Assembly: GCA_021234155.1 (NCBI GenBank)
Contig: JAJEKV010000003.1
Span: 30,057,166-30,121,165 of the forward strand
Direction of reading: 5' to 3'
Origin: Isoetes taiwanensis
Lineage: Eukaryota; Streptophyta; Lycopodiopsida; Isoetales; Isoetaceae
Length of the DNA stretch: 64,000 nt
Both the position numbers and the translations under genes were made by a program. This document shows positions 33,864 through 45,169 of the stretch, piece by piece. The first letter of the stretch is position 1. Every line of letters starts with the position of its first letter. The notes beneath the pieces are model-generated. The model did not search any database, was not told where the DNA came from, and worked only from the letters and a program-made list of their open reading frames with translations.

Positions 33864-33926
33864 GAGTACAAAGAAGCTCGGAGCATGGCTCATACAAAAC
33901 TGTAATTTACAAACAAGTTAAAGAGA

Positions 33927-36900
33927 CTATCTACCCTGTGTAGGAACAACTGCTTGTATATTCATCTCGCCTTCTACAATTAATGCCTCCATTAGATGAT
34001 CCCTCCGTGACTTGGCATAGGCATCAGTGAACCAATTGGGTGGTGCACAAGTATTAGAGGACTATACCAACAAATAACTAATAGGAAATAACATGTTCTA
34101 CTTACAAAAATGGAGCTTGGCTGTGCAGCAACAATGGCATCTATGAATTTGTGCATGTAAGCCACAATGTACATGCAAGGGTTGCTGGTACTAGTTTCTG
34201 GCATTTTAGGACAGAAGACAGGAGCATCAAAGTTCTTCCTACCATGGCTTAAGCTGTTGGATCCGAGCATCATGTTATTGATCACAAGCTTATGAAACCT
34301 GCAAAATTGCAATGTGAGAATAAACAAAGCATAAGAAATTGCAATATGAGAATAATCAAATCATCAAAAACAAAACAGAAACTCATACTTACTTCTGGAC
34401 CACTTTAGCATCGGGTACATAGCCTTTGACAGGAGAGAGGATCTGTATACTTGGGCTAGCTATAGATGGAAAAGAGCTTTTTACTGGACCAGCAAGCACA
34501 AGTATTGCCAATGCCACATTTGGGCCTTGCAGAATTGGAACAAATATGTATTGGCATCTTGCAATCAAAATGCCATCCAGCCCTTCCTTTATGTTAGTGT
34601 TCTGTGCATCTGCCCCCTGTTCTTGAGGGAATTCACAAAATTCTGGAAGGTGTCCGGTCGAACCATAAAAAACTTGTGTTTCCAATCAGATGGAAGACCG
34701 CTACAAAGGTAGTTGCACACAAATCCAGAATACATATTAATACATAGGATGAGTGACTTACGGAATGAAATAACATAAATATGTTGAAATGCTAGCCTAC
34801 CTCCCATAGACATCTACCATCTTAGAGGTCAAGTCCAGCTTCCAGCAGAACTCGTCAACATCACTTTGAAGGGATAGAGGATGCAGGCTTAGGAGGACAG
34901 TCCCTATAAGGAGTGAATGGAACCAACCTTTTCAGTCGGTCCACTAAACTGTACAAGGAAACAACAGCATTAGCAAAAGAATATATCTATTGTAATCAAT
35001 TGTATATTACTCACCTTGTTTTTTCATCACCTGCTTCAGCATCTTCTGTGGACTGCACCTTATTTGTTATCACATCAATATTTGCTTGTAGCTCCTCCTC
35101 TTCATCTTCCGGTTCCGACTCAGCAGGATCAGCTTCCTTCACGGCCTGTGATCATGTCCTATGTACAAAAAAAATGTGGTTAATTATCATAAATCTGAGA
35201 TGTTTAACAAAATTAGTTCATCTTGCACATACCTCTTTCTTGGTGGTGGTGGCACTTTTTTGCCTGGAGATTTTCTTTTCGGAGGACATTTTTTTGTTGC
35301 TGGAGATTTTGCTTGTTTTTTGCCTCTTGGAGTTACATCACCAGCATTCTTTTGCCTCCTCTTTGGAGTGGACTCAACTATCAACTCAACTTCCTCTTCC
35401 CTGGTATCTCCTGGGTTAAAATCTGGATCTGTGTCCATTGTAGCTGTAACAGGTACAGAACTGGCACCTGCAGATGATGCTGAGACAGAAGCTGGATCTT
35501 TCTTAGGAGCTTCTCCAATTACTAATTTAGCACTTGGTGATGAAAGTGTTTCTGTGGCAGCAGTCAGTGAAGGATCTGCACCTGCAACTGCTTTAGCTTT
35601 CTCAACTGCCATCCTCTCTATTTCCTCAACTTCACTTTGCCATATTCGAGGAGGCACTGTTGCAGATGGTTCTATTACCGGCACTGTAAATGTCATTGGT
35701 GATTTGGAGCTGGAAGGTTTCGGGTCTACAGATTCGGTTTGCTTATGCTCAATAAAATCTGTAAAGAGAGTCGATGCAGATGGCTCAAGAACATCAGCCA
35801 TTAAAGCTGCTTCTGGGATAGGAACAACCTCATCTGCAAACAAACAAATGATCTAAATTTCAATAGACATAAAAGAACATGAAAACAGAACTTAAACAAT
35901 GAGAAATATCCGGTACATTCTGCTTCAACATGTACATTTCATGGGTTCATGTATGTAACTACATTTAACTGTAGCCAAATGTACATGTACATGTCTCTCA
36001 ATGTACATAGATGTACCTCAATGCACCCAGATGTACCCAGATGTACATCAGATGTACATCAGGTATCCAGTTAGGGAATGTAGATCTATGCCCAAAAAAA
36101 GCACATATATGTAAAAAATGCACATACTTATGAATCCATCTACAGATGCACTCTAAAAATAAATGCATGTACATCTATTTGCAAATGTAGACTCCATTAG
36201 ATACATGTACAACTGATACATCTGCAGTCCAAGCTCAAAAATAAAAGCATCAATAAACAAGCAAATATATGCCAAGTTTAAATTAGTTGAGAGCAATGCA
36301 TACCTTTCACAGCAGGAAAACCAAGCTGAATTCGAATGCCCTCATCCCAGATGCAACCTTTTATGCAATTACGTTTTCATAGACCGTATAACACAAGCGT
36401 AAGAGGCAATAAGCATCTCTCGCATGGAGCTAGCAGCAACAAAACCAGTTTTGCCAAAGCCTTGGCCACAACAGTACATGAACCTAATGTGATGAACTGC
36501 TCTATAGAAGTAGCTCCTACAGGGGTAGGGCCTCGGGTGCGTAACAATAGGTCCCCGCTCTCCCCATGAAATCCAAAATCAGTGAATGCCTTTGCTGAAC
36601 CAATTCAATGCAATTAAGTTTTTCCTTTGCTTGTTCAATTGAGATTTCATGCCTTTCAATTTCTTTTTAGTTGCTTCCCTCGCAAACCAATTTCTAGCTT
36701 AGAAGAGTGTCTTTGCTCTTTCTCATGTCTACTCATAACCAAGTCTTCCAACTTGTACTTCAACACCCGGCTAACTTGATTTCCAAAGATCCTCGGGACA
36801 ATTTGTCAAATTCCAATTTTGTCTCATCTATTTTCTTTATAATCACGCAGATCTTCGATAGCATATCCTTTCTACCCTCAATCCGGCTGATGACCTTCAA

Positions 36901-37505
36901 TGCATCCCTCCTTTTTTTTCCAAAGGTTTCTACTTCATTCAATATGTTAGTTTTCTCCTCCACCCATGCTTAAGTAATCGCTTTATTGTGTCAACATCTG
37001 ATCTAGAATAACCTGTGGCTCTAATATTCTCACCGCAATACGATGTCCTGCTTTGATATTTGAGGATTTACCTATTGTAGGGTCCTCTGTAATTTCTGAA
37101 GTTTTGGCAAGATCTTTGGCGGTCCTAGCCACGCCCATCCAATCAACAAGCCGCCCCTTCAATTGAAGAGCAAATGCTCGCAAAATAGGTAGAAATATAA
37201 TGGTTTGTAACCCTGCTTCTTGCCATAAACCAATTCATAATATTTAAAAAATCATCTTTCCATGCTCGATTCTCCCTTCCTTGAATCCTCGCTCATTTTT
37301 GAGCTTCACCCCATACCTCGTTCATAACCATCTCTAGGTTGGGTATGTGGGCCTCTGCATGTTTATCACGGAGATCTTTGGCTTGGATTACATGAGAACC
37401 CAAACATAAACTCCTTGGAGGTAAGATTCCACTGCCGGAAGCACTGGCTTCTTGCTTGGGCTGTGGTGATGAGCAAGCACTGATCTGGGGGCATTTTGGG
37501 GCCAT
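33927..37505 (-). pseudogene. Ulp1-like transposon gene, copy 2 (multi-exon)
   Basis: Same order as copy 1 without its two insertions. The exon at about 35230-35843 is open (EPSASTLFTDFIEHK, then TPKRRQKN and KKCPPKRKSPGKK, a probable nuclear localisation region), with an acceptor TTTGTTTGCAG and donor GAG/GTATGTG. The next exon has TGA at about 35154 where copy 1 has CGA, a CpG-type C-to-T change. The protease-like part is cleaner than in copy 1: ARCQYIFVPILQGPNVALAIL, then PKMPETSTSNPCMYIVAYM, then exon SSNTCAPPNWFTDAYAKS ending PTQGR-stop. The Cys is kept; His is Asn-Val and Asp is Ser, so it is probably not an active SUMO protease. The first exon is frame-broken near 37290. The family assignment is moderate. 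Confidence 0.55.
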
Positions 37506-37689
37506 AGCTAGATGAAGAATTCGTGATCGCAATTCAAGCAGAGAAGGCAGGGGCGGGATAGTGAACGAGAGGCAAACCAAGAAAGAATTTGGTAAAGAAT
37601 TTCAAAATCCGAAAATTGTGCGGTTTCAGAGTGGTGGATAGCCATTAATCATGGCAGTTACTAGCGGGTCATGATGACATTTATTCCAA

Positions 37690-38281
37690 AAATGTGCATT
37701 CGGTACATATGTATATGTACAAAAGGGCTACATTTATAGACACCCTTTCATGCTTTTACCCACTCACACATACAACCACGAGGACCGATATCACATCTAC
37801 ACCCATGAGGACCTTTACCACGTCTATTACTTGGCACCCATGCAAAGGGTGTTTACTCATGCCTCTATATTCCAATCACAACCCCTATATGTTCAAGAAA
37901 CTTCCCATGTTACTCAACATCCATTGCTCAACCACCCATAAGAAGCTCACTCATGCCTATTACTAATTCCAAAGTATCATGCATGAGAAGCATGCTACAC
38001 ATACATCCATGAGGACCCACACCACATCTACACCCATGAGGACCTTTACCACATCTATTATTGGCACCCATGCATGAGGAGTTTACTCACACCTACTACC
38101 GTGCAAGTTCATATACACACATGGCCTACTAAAGTATCACCTATGAGGATGTTACTCACACCTACTACACTCTAGAGCATTTCACATCCTTATTCACACA
38201 TACTGGTCAACTCCCTATTCTATTACCAACAAAGTATCAATCATGGGTAGCATATTCACACATACACACATGAAGACCCGT
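37690..38281 (+). repeat. Minisatellite array, copy 2 (CCCATGAGGA type)
   Basis: Colinear with 27370-27962 and 45810-46401. It continues without a break into the HSE-like array. Confidence 0.85.
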
Positions 38282-38329
38282 ACCATATCTACACTCATGA
38301 GGCCACATCTACTACATTTACTATTTTTA

Positions 38330-39800
38330 GGCTGAGGTGCTTGCGTATGAGCATCTGAAACATTCTAGAACATTCTATTTTGAGTGTTTGCAAAGTTTTC
38401 AAAAGCCTTCTACTTTGAGCCTTTTCCAAGTTCCAAAACACTTTCTATTTTTAGATTGAGGTGCTTGTCCATGAGCATCTGGAACATTCTAAAACATTCT
38501 ATTTTGAGTTTTCTATAACATTCTATTTTGAGTATTTCCAAAGTTCCAAAAAGCTTGCTACTTTTAGACTGAGGCGCTTGCCCAGGAGCATCTGGAACAT
38601 CCTAGAACATTCTACTTTGAGTGCCCATATGAATATCTGAAAGATTATAGAACATTCTATTGTGATTTAAGAAACTATTTTTAGACTGGGATGTTTATCC
38701 AGGAGCATCTGAAACATTCTAGAATATTCTATTTTGAGTGTTTGTAAATTTCCAAAAACTTGATATTTTTAGATTGATGTGCTTGCCCATGAGCATCTGG
38801 AACATTCTAGAACATTGTATTTTGAGTGTTTGCAAAGTTTTCAAAAACCTGCTATTTTTAGACTCAGGTGCTTGCTCATGAGCATTCAGAACATTCGAGA
38901 ATATTCTGTTTTAAGTGTTTGCAAAGTTCCACAAAACTTGCTATTTTTAGACTGAGGTGCTTGTCCATGAGTATCTGGAACATTCGAGAATATTCTATTT
39001 TGAGTGTTTGCAAAGTTCCACAAAACTTTGTATTTTTAGACTGAGGTGCTTGCTCATGAGCATCTGGAACATTCTAAAACATTTCATTTTTAGAATATTT
39101 TATTTCGGGTGTCTGTAAAGTTCCACAAAACTTTCTATTTTAAGACTGAGTTGCTTGTCCAAGAGCATTTGGAACATTCTAGAACATTCTATTATGAGTT
39201 CTTGCAAACTTTCAAAAAACTTTCTATTTTGAGACTATGGTACTTTCTATTTTTAGACTGAGGTGCTTACCCGTGAGCATCTGGAATACTCTAGAACGTT
39301 CTATTTTGAGTTGCAAAGTTTCAAAAAACTTTTTATTTTTAGACTGACGTGCTTACCCATGAGCATCTGGAACATTCTAGAACATTCTATTTTAAGTGCT
39401 TGCAAAGTTTCCAAAAACTTGCTATTTTTAGAATGAGGTGCTTGCCCATGAGCATCTAGAATATTCTAGAACATTCTAGAAGATTCTATCATGAATGCTT
39501 GCAAAGTTGCAGAAAACTTTCTATTTTTAGACTTAGGTGCTTGCCTAAGAGCATCTGGAACATTCTAAACTTTCCATTTTTAGACTAAGGTACTTTCTAT
39601 TTTTAGGCTAAAGTGCTTATCCATCAACGTCTAGAACATTCCAGGACATTCTATTTTGAGCATTTGCAAAGTTTCAAAAATCTTTCTATTTTTAGACTGA
39701 GGTGCTTACCCATCAGCATCTTGAATATTGTAGGACATTCTAGAAGATTCTAGATGATGCCAGAGACACCTGTAACATTCTAGAAGAGCATCTTTGAATT
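38330..39800 (+). repeat. Heat-shock-element-like minisatellite array, unit A
   Basis: About 17 imperfect units, 80-125 bp apart. Each has CTATTTTTAGACTGAGGTGC, TTGCCCATGAGCATCTGG, then GGAACATTCTAGAACATTCT, ATTTTGAGTGTTTGCAAAGTT and a CAAAAACTTG spacer. The core is four contiguous pentamers nGAAn-nTTCn-nGAAn-nTTCn, the defined heat shock element architecture. Perfect or near-perfect cores occur at about 38790, 38890, 38978, 39170 and 39367. At 39458-39487 six pentamers alternate without a mismatch. Decay elsewhere is by single substitutions. No ORF of note. HSF binding is an inference. Confidence 0.8.
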
Positions 39801-40767
39801 ATCTGCCCTCGCCCTTAACTATATGTGAACTTCAAATTTTCTTTAAGAAGCTAATGCTTGATGTAGTGGTAAGGATGGGGGGTTTGGCGGATATTTCAGA
39901 ATTGTAGCAATCCAAACTTTACGTATACTAGAAGCTTATGATAGCACTCTGGAATAATTTTATGTTTGTATACAGTGAGCAATTTGCACAATGCTAGTGC
40001 CAATGTCTTAGAATGTTAATGCCATTAGAATTCTAGTCAAACATTCACAAGAACTCATGACAACGCTTTGCTTCTCTTAATATAATGAATTAACACGGGC
40101 TTGACCAACGGACTTGACTATCGTGCACATGGCAATGATGTTGCCATAATCAAACATGATTTCAAGGAGAAGTCATAAAAGTAGCTTATGTGCCGCAATG
40201 CCTCAAAACTTGTGCTTTTGAATGTGTTTTTTTTACCTCAAATTCTATCATATCATAACTTCTCCAATGTTATGCACCATACATCGTATGGGGTAAGAAT
40301 ATTGTACATGGAAATTGGGTACAAATGAAAAACTTTTTAAATAAGAGGATACTAGTTTATAAAAATACAAGGGGGGGTTGTTGTCATTGCATAGGGAAAC
40401 AGGGTACAACTAAAATTTTTTCTAATAGGAGGATGTTAATTTACAAAATCATGAAGGGGGCCACAAAGGCGTATGAATATTGGTTGTGAGAAAAGGGATA
40501 AGAATTTATCAATATGGAAATGGGTACAAATGAAGAAAGATTCAAGTAAGAGGATATAAAGTACAAAGTCATAAAGGGGGGATTGTTGTTAGAAAAGGGG
40601 TATGAACGTTAGTTGTGGCAATGGGGTATATAGAAAAAAAAAATCAAATAAGAGAATATTAATCTACAAAATCATTAAGGGGGGATTGTGGCCAAATACC
40701 CCCTTTTCAAAAAGGTGTGCATCATTTATGACTATGTCTCTTGAAAATGCATGCATAGGGCATATTC

Positions 40768-40769
<2 letters not shown>
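39801..40769 (+). repeat. Spacer with degenerate GGGTACAAATGAA / AAGGGGGG repeats
   Basis: 39801-40290 shows nothing recognisable. From about 40310 to 40700 four or five degenerate units of roughly 90-120 bp occur, each with GGGTACAA(A/C)T(G/A)AA, TAAGAGGATA, TACAAAATCAT and a run of five to seven G. They do not match the HSE-like units. Confidence 0.6.

Positions 40770-40832
<63 letters not shown>
40770..40832 (+). repeat. (GATA)n microsatellite, unit A
   Basis: About 15-16 tandem GATA units. The unit B equivalent (48893-48974) has about 20, so it has changed length since the duplication. Confidence 0.95.
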
Positions 40833-40833
<1 letters not shown>

Positions 40834-40894
40834 CAACACTAGATAGATGGTTTCAATATATACAACACTGGATCACCTACGATTTTCTAAGCTT

Positions 40895-41115
40895 GCTTAG
40901 GAACTCAAAGTGTTCTAGAAGGAATCAGCTAGGGCACTTAGACAAAAAGTACAAGGGAATCTTCCTCACGAGAAGATTCAACCGAAGAATGTTCTAAGGC
41001 GACTCCGCTAGACGAGGCGGTGCATGAGCGGCGGAGCCGCGAGTGCGCCGCCGAGTTTGGCGGTGCTGCCGAAGAACATTCTGAGGGGAATCTTCGAGTG
41101 GGGAAGATTCCCTGG
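40895..41115 (+). repeat. Second HSE-like cluster with GC-rich hairpin
   Basis: Contains TTCTAGAAGGAATC, GGGAATCTTC, GAGAAGATTC, GAAGAATGTTC, GAACATTCTGAGG, GGAATCTTC and GGGAAGATTCC, again many nGAAn/nTTCn pentamers in both orders. The outer ones pair as a large imperfect inverted repeat around a GC-rich stem (GGCGGTGCATGAGCGGCGGA with GCCGCGAGTGCGCCGCC). Repeated in unit B at about 49050-49262. Confidence 0.6.
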
Positions 41116-41713
41116 CATAATAAACGCCGCCTTCAAATTACGAAAGCAATGATCCTTACCATCGTAGCTAGAAGCTCTATTCTGAGAAGAAACTCTTTGA
41201 ATAAGAGAAAAGCCTCGAGTTTTAAGAGAAAGTTCTGCTTACATAATGGAGCTTTGTGTTAAAATGCGATGTATAAAAGCTCTGGATAAAAAGAAATATG
41301 GCTAACAGGTTTTTGTGGCTATCAACAAGGCCCGATTTCTCAGTTCTGAGATGGGGCAAATGCTAAAACATAGAGATTATCCTCCTGTGTATAAAAGGAA
41401 TCATGCAGCAAGCTCTTTGTCTAACCAATTCGCATAAATGCAAGCAATCTAAGATTATATAACAGGTCTTTGTCGCTAGATCATTTCAACATTGCTCTGT
41501 TTTGAAAAAAATCAGAGACAGGGAACACTATTAACATCTTTCCGGATAATCACACAACACCATAAAACATCCAAGGCTTCTTTGAATCAAACAAACCTGA
41601 GCTCGGATTGAAGCCTGGAGAATGAATAGTGGCATAGCGGCGCCGCTCCGCAAAACAAGGCGGACAATTACGCCTGAAATTTTACAGTAATTTGAAGGCG
41701 GCGTTTATTACGG
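41116..41713. mobile_element. 598-bp segment with 24-bp terminal inverted repeats
   Basis: TAATAAACGCCGCCTTCAAA at the left end is complemented by TTTGAAGGCGGCGTTTATTA at the right. No clear target duplication. Unit B holds the same pair (about 49274 and 50040) with 176 more bases between. It could be a small DNA transposon or foldback; autonomous coding is absent. Confidence 0.45.
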
Positions 41714-44700
41714 ATTCTACTATCATCTGCACATATGAAAGTGCATGCATATCGCCTTCCTTAGGGCATGCAATTTTAGAATTAAACAAGGTGCTACGCA
41801 CGGAGGATTGCCCTCCGTGAGTCGAGGGTGAAGTGGCTTAAATCATACTTCAAAGTCATATTTCACAATCAATCAAAAATGCTACTTCAAAACAATAAAA
41901 TACTTGATACTTGATTCTTGTTTTCAACAAGAATTTCACCCTTGATCCCTAAAATATTATTCTAGGTCTGGAAAGGGCCAATTCAAGCCTACGCAATTTA
42001 CCTCTTGTAGATTGAACTCCTCCTTGTTTCTCTGATCAATAACTCAAATGCCTGCAGCCTTTGGCAGCTCCAATGCCACATTATCATCTAATAATCTTAT
42101 GTACAGGCTCCATCCTTATCCTTACAACTCCTCCTCAGCCTGTACCTACTTGTGCTTGACACTAGTTTAAATTCCGTCAACACCTTACTGAGCATATCTA
42201 CTTGTTTTGATACCACTATTAGTTTTCAGTAAATAGCCTAATCACAGTCATATCCCTCAAGAAACCACGCAGGATCTCCGTGGATATTAATATAATATAT
42301 ATCTATCTGTCCTAACCTTTAGCTTCCAGAATGACTTCCAAGAATAAGTGGTAGGCTCTACATTTTTGACACTTCTGTAAGACTGCCGCGGTTTCTTCCA
42401 CGTTTATGATCTCTTCTATTGCCACAAAATAGAATCATGTTGCCATTGCCATCCAAAAACAAAGTGGACGATATGATTTTAAGAGAGAGAGAACACCCAA
42501 GTTCTAGGGTCGCCTTAACAAACTGGACCCGAGAACTAAATGGTGGTTTCCATAACAAGCTAGGTGTCGATGACAAAAAGCGCAAACACTTACACCAAGT
42601 CAGACCTGTAGTAAAAAAAAAATAAAGCACATTGGGAAACCTTTCTAACAAAGGCCAGGCAAAAAAAGCATATACCAAGTTCTCAATGCACTAGATGCCC
42701 CTTGTCATGTGTAAGACTTTTGTACAATTCAAAGTAGTGTGAGAGGAGTATCATCAGAATGTTCTGTTAAACATGCAATTTTGCCTATGAAAATTTTAGT
42801 CAAATTTCAACAAGTTCAATGCTATTATTACGTCCTAGACTTTGACGTGCACAGCAACGGATATGAATGCAGAGCATTATAAACTATTATTTACAATTTT
42901 GGCATTCGGTTAAGTGTACAACTGTTTTGTTCGAATTAAAAAATAACACAAACATGCATTTCACATCTATATCAAACAATTGTGTAGGCCACCTCTGAAA
43001 AGCTCCAATTGTTCATTTTAGAATAGATAGACGTGAACTAACTCCTTAAACATGGTAATACAGTTCATTCCATCTTTCAATATGCACATCTACTATAGGA
43101 GAGGGACATTGTAATAAGAAAATAGCACTAGCATCACACCACTTATCACAGATCCTGAAGCTGGGTCGCGTGGTTGAGAACACAAAAATTTGCCACCACA
43201 TGGAAAAAACTTATAATGATTTTGGATTCAAAACATAAATATGGAATAAGATACAAAAGGCAGTAAATCATGCAGTAAAAGCTGGAAGCTCTTAGATCCT
43301 CAGTCAGCAGGCTCTTCGCCCTGTTTGAAAGCTCTTGTCTAGTTTTTTCAAATTGCTCCTTTGGCATGGTCAGACAGTAGAATTTAAGCTGTAAATGGAA
43401 TCGGAATAATGATTCTATAAAAAACGTAGCTTTTGAAATGGATTGTGGCCGTTAAAACATACCTGCAAAGTTACTAATATCATGCATCAGAAAGCAAAAA
43501 TATATCTATTTAGAAGTATGTATTGCAACAAACTCATTTTAGTTGGCAGCATTTTTGAAGTGATAGAACTGAAAATGATGGACCAAGCTACATAAGCACA
43601 AAATTGGTCAAGGAGAGGGAGAGAAGGTGGAGTGGCAAAATCCAGTTCTCATGCCACATTCATTGTCTATGTGCCATCTATGTTATATGATACTACATGC
43701 AGTACACTATAAACATAGATGGAGACTTTGGGAGAAATCTCTGCTGACAGGCGTTCAGGGCATTTCCTTCAGGTTGGAATTTTGATGAAGGCTTTTTGAA
43801 AGCACCAACGGTAAGTCTATTTTCTACTAATTACAGAAAGGCCTTGTAGAATTAGATAAACTGGCCATCAAACGTAGTAGCTGCATACCTTTAAAATGAG
43901 CTTCAAAAAATCCCAATCAAGTTGAAGACTGGTCTTCTTAAACTACCTTCTGAATAATCTTGTTAAACTGTTTTTCCACTGGACCTGGAGAATAAGCGCG
44001 GCGAAAATATAAAGCATCTCATATTTGTTTAATCAGAACTTAAGCTTTGGAGATAAGAAAAGACCTAAAGGAAAGGCGCGCTTTGAGATTCGAAAAGTAA
44101 GCCAAGTCCAACTTTTGCAGCTTCCAAGCGACTGATCTCAATGCCACTTATTGCCTTTACCAAAGGATATAGTGAAAACAAAAGCCACATTAGTAAAAAA
44201 GAATATGCATATCTACCTATATACAACAATAGAATAAAATAGCAATACATATTGATTGAAGCTGGTCAATAATTGCAGATCCAAGAATAGAACCACTAAT
44301 AATTGAACATATTCAACGGGACCGGAATGTTGACAACTGAAGAACCCTTTTCTATAAAAGCTAGCTTATAAAATGATTCATGTTTTCGGCCTACTGGATA
44401 TTGCTTGCATGAATTTTCTGTAAGAATAGTCCCATTGTGAAGTGAGTAGAGAATTCAGGGGCATATCTGCATGATTCAAAGTAAGCCTCAATTCTGCATG
44501 CAAAGAATCTATCAAATGCAATGAAACGACAATTTGGAGGATCCTATGGGCATATTTGGACCACAAAAAAAGCAACTTTCAAATATCTATTTTTGGCAGT
44601 ACTCTGTTATTCTATGTTAAATGTATGTTTCCAATGCACAATTACATACATAAATAACAACTACAAAATTCTTCAATGACTGTTGGATGTGAGTAAAGCC

Positions 44701-45169
44701 ATCATTCACATTACAGAAGTCTGCATAAGTATATTCCAATTCATATAATCTTGCATAACCAATCTGTTCACACAAAATTACAATACCTTCTGTTCGAATT
44801 GTTTCCACATTACAGGTTACCAATCCGAAAGTAATAGAGGATCACCAATAAAATCTAAAGCTTTTGCTTCTGAAAAATATCATCGATCCAATAGTTGTTG
44901 CCTTTTCCTATCTACCAAAATAACTTGTCCTCGGACAACAGACTTCCCGGCAATCTCGAAAACAGATTTTCCAGCAATCAGCTTTTGTACAGAAGTCTTT
45001 GATTATTAAAGCAAACGCAAGTAATATATATACAAGGAATGATCACGACTTGACACATTCTAAAAAATTTGTTGGTGCAGAATATCACATATATACAAAA
45101 ATCTAGAATACAGACCCAATGTCAGGGCCTCGTCAATCTTCAGTCTATACACCATATAGCCATCTTTAA
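41714..45169 (-). other. Non-coding unit A remainder with exon-like minus-strand pieces
   Basis: No complete gene. Minus-strand pieces that look exon-like: 42358-42678 (FVKATLELGCSLSLKIIS and FLDGNGNMILFCGNRRDH), 43280-43370 (MPKEQFEKTRQELSNRAKS), 44090-44180 (AISGIEISRLEAAKVGLG), 44400-44545 (NHADMPLNSLLTSQWDYS) and 44640-44823 (VETIRTEGIVILCEQIGY). They are separated by AT-rich intron-like DNA. I do not recognise the protein. They may be exons of one captured or broken gene. Confidence 0.35.

Larger units (their letters stand above)
37055..45169. repeat. Tandem segmental duplication, unit A (8,115 bp)
   Basis: Unit A repeats almost base for base as unit B (45170-53470), at an offset of 8,115 bases at the left end growing to about 8,300 at the right. 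Both breakpoints carry GATAT (37055, 45170, 53471), so the junction has 5 bp of microhomology. Substitutions are sparse. Main indels: unit B has 176 extra bases at 49789-49964, a longer GATA tract, and lacks about 21 bases near 50354. Confidence 0.95.

Noticed and set aside
33312-37505. A single Ulp1-FCP1 fusion protein
   Set aside because: A stop codon and an AATAAA signal separate the two parts, and an intron acceptor precedes the FCP1-like exon.
38330-39800. CRISPR-like periodic repeat
   Set aside because: Units are imperfect, spacers are related to each other, and this is eukaryotic DNA; it is a minisatellite.
40770-40832. GATA tract as a regulatory GATA-factor array
   Set aside because: Simple microsatellite whose length differs between copies; slippage explains it.
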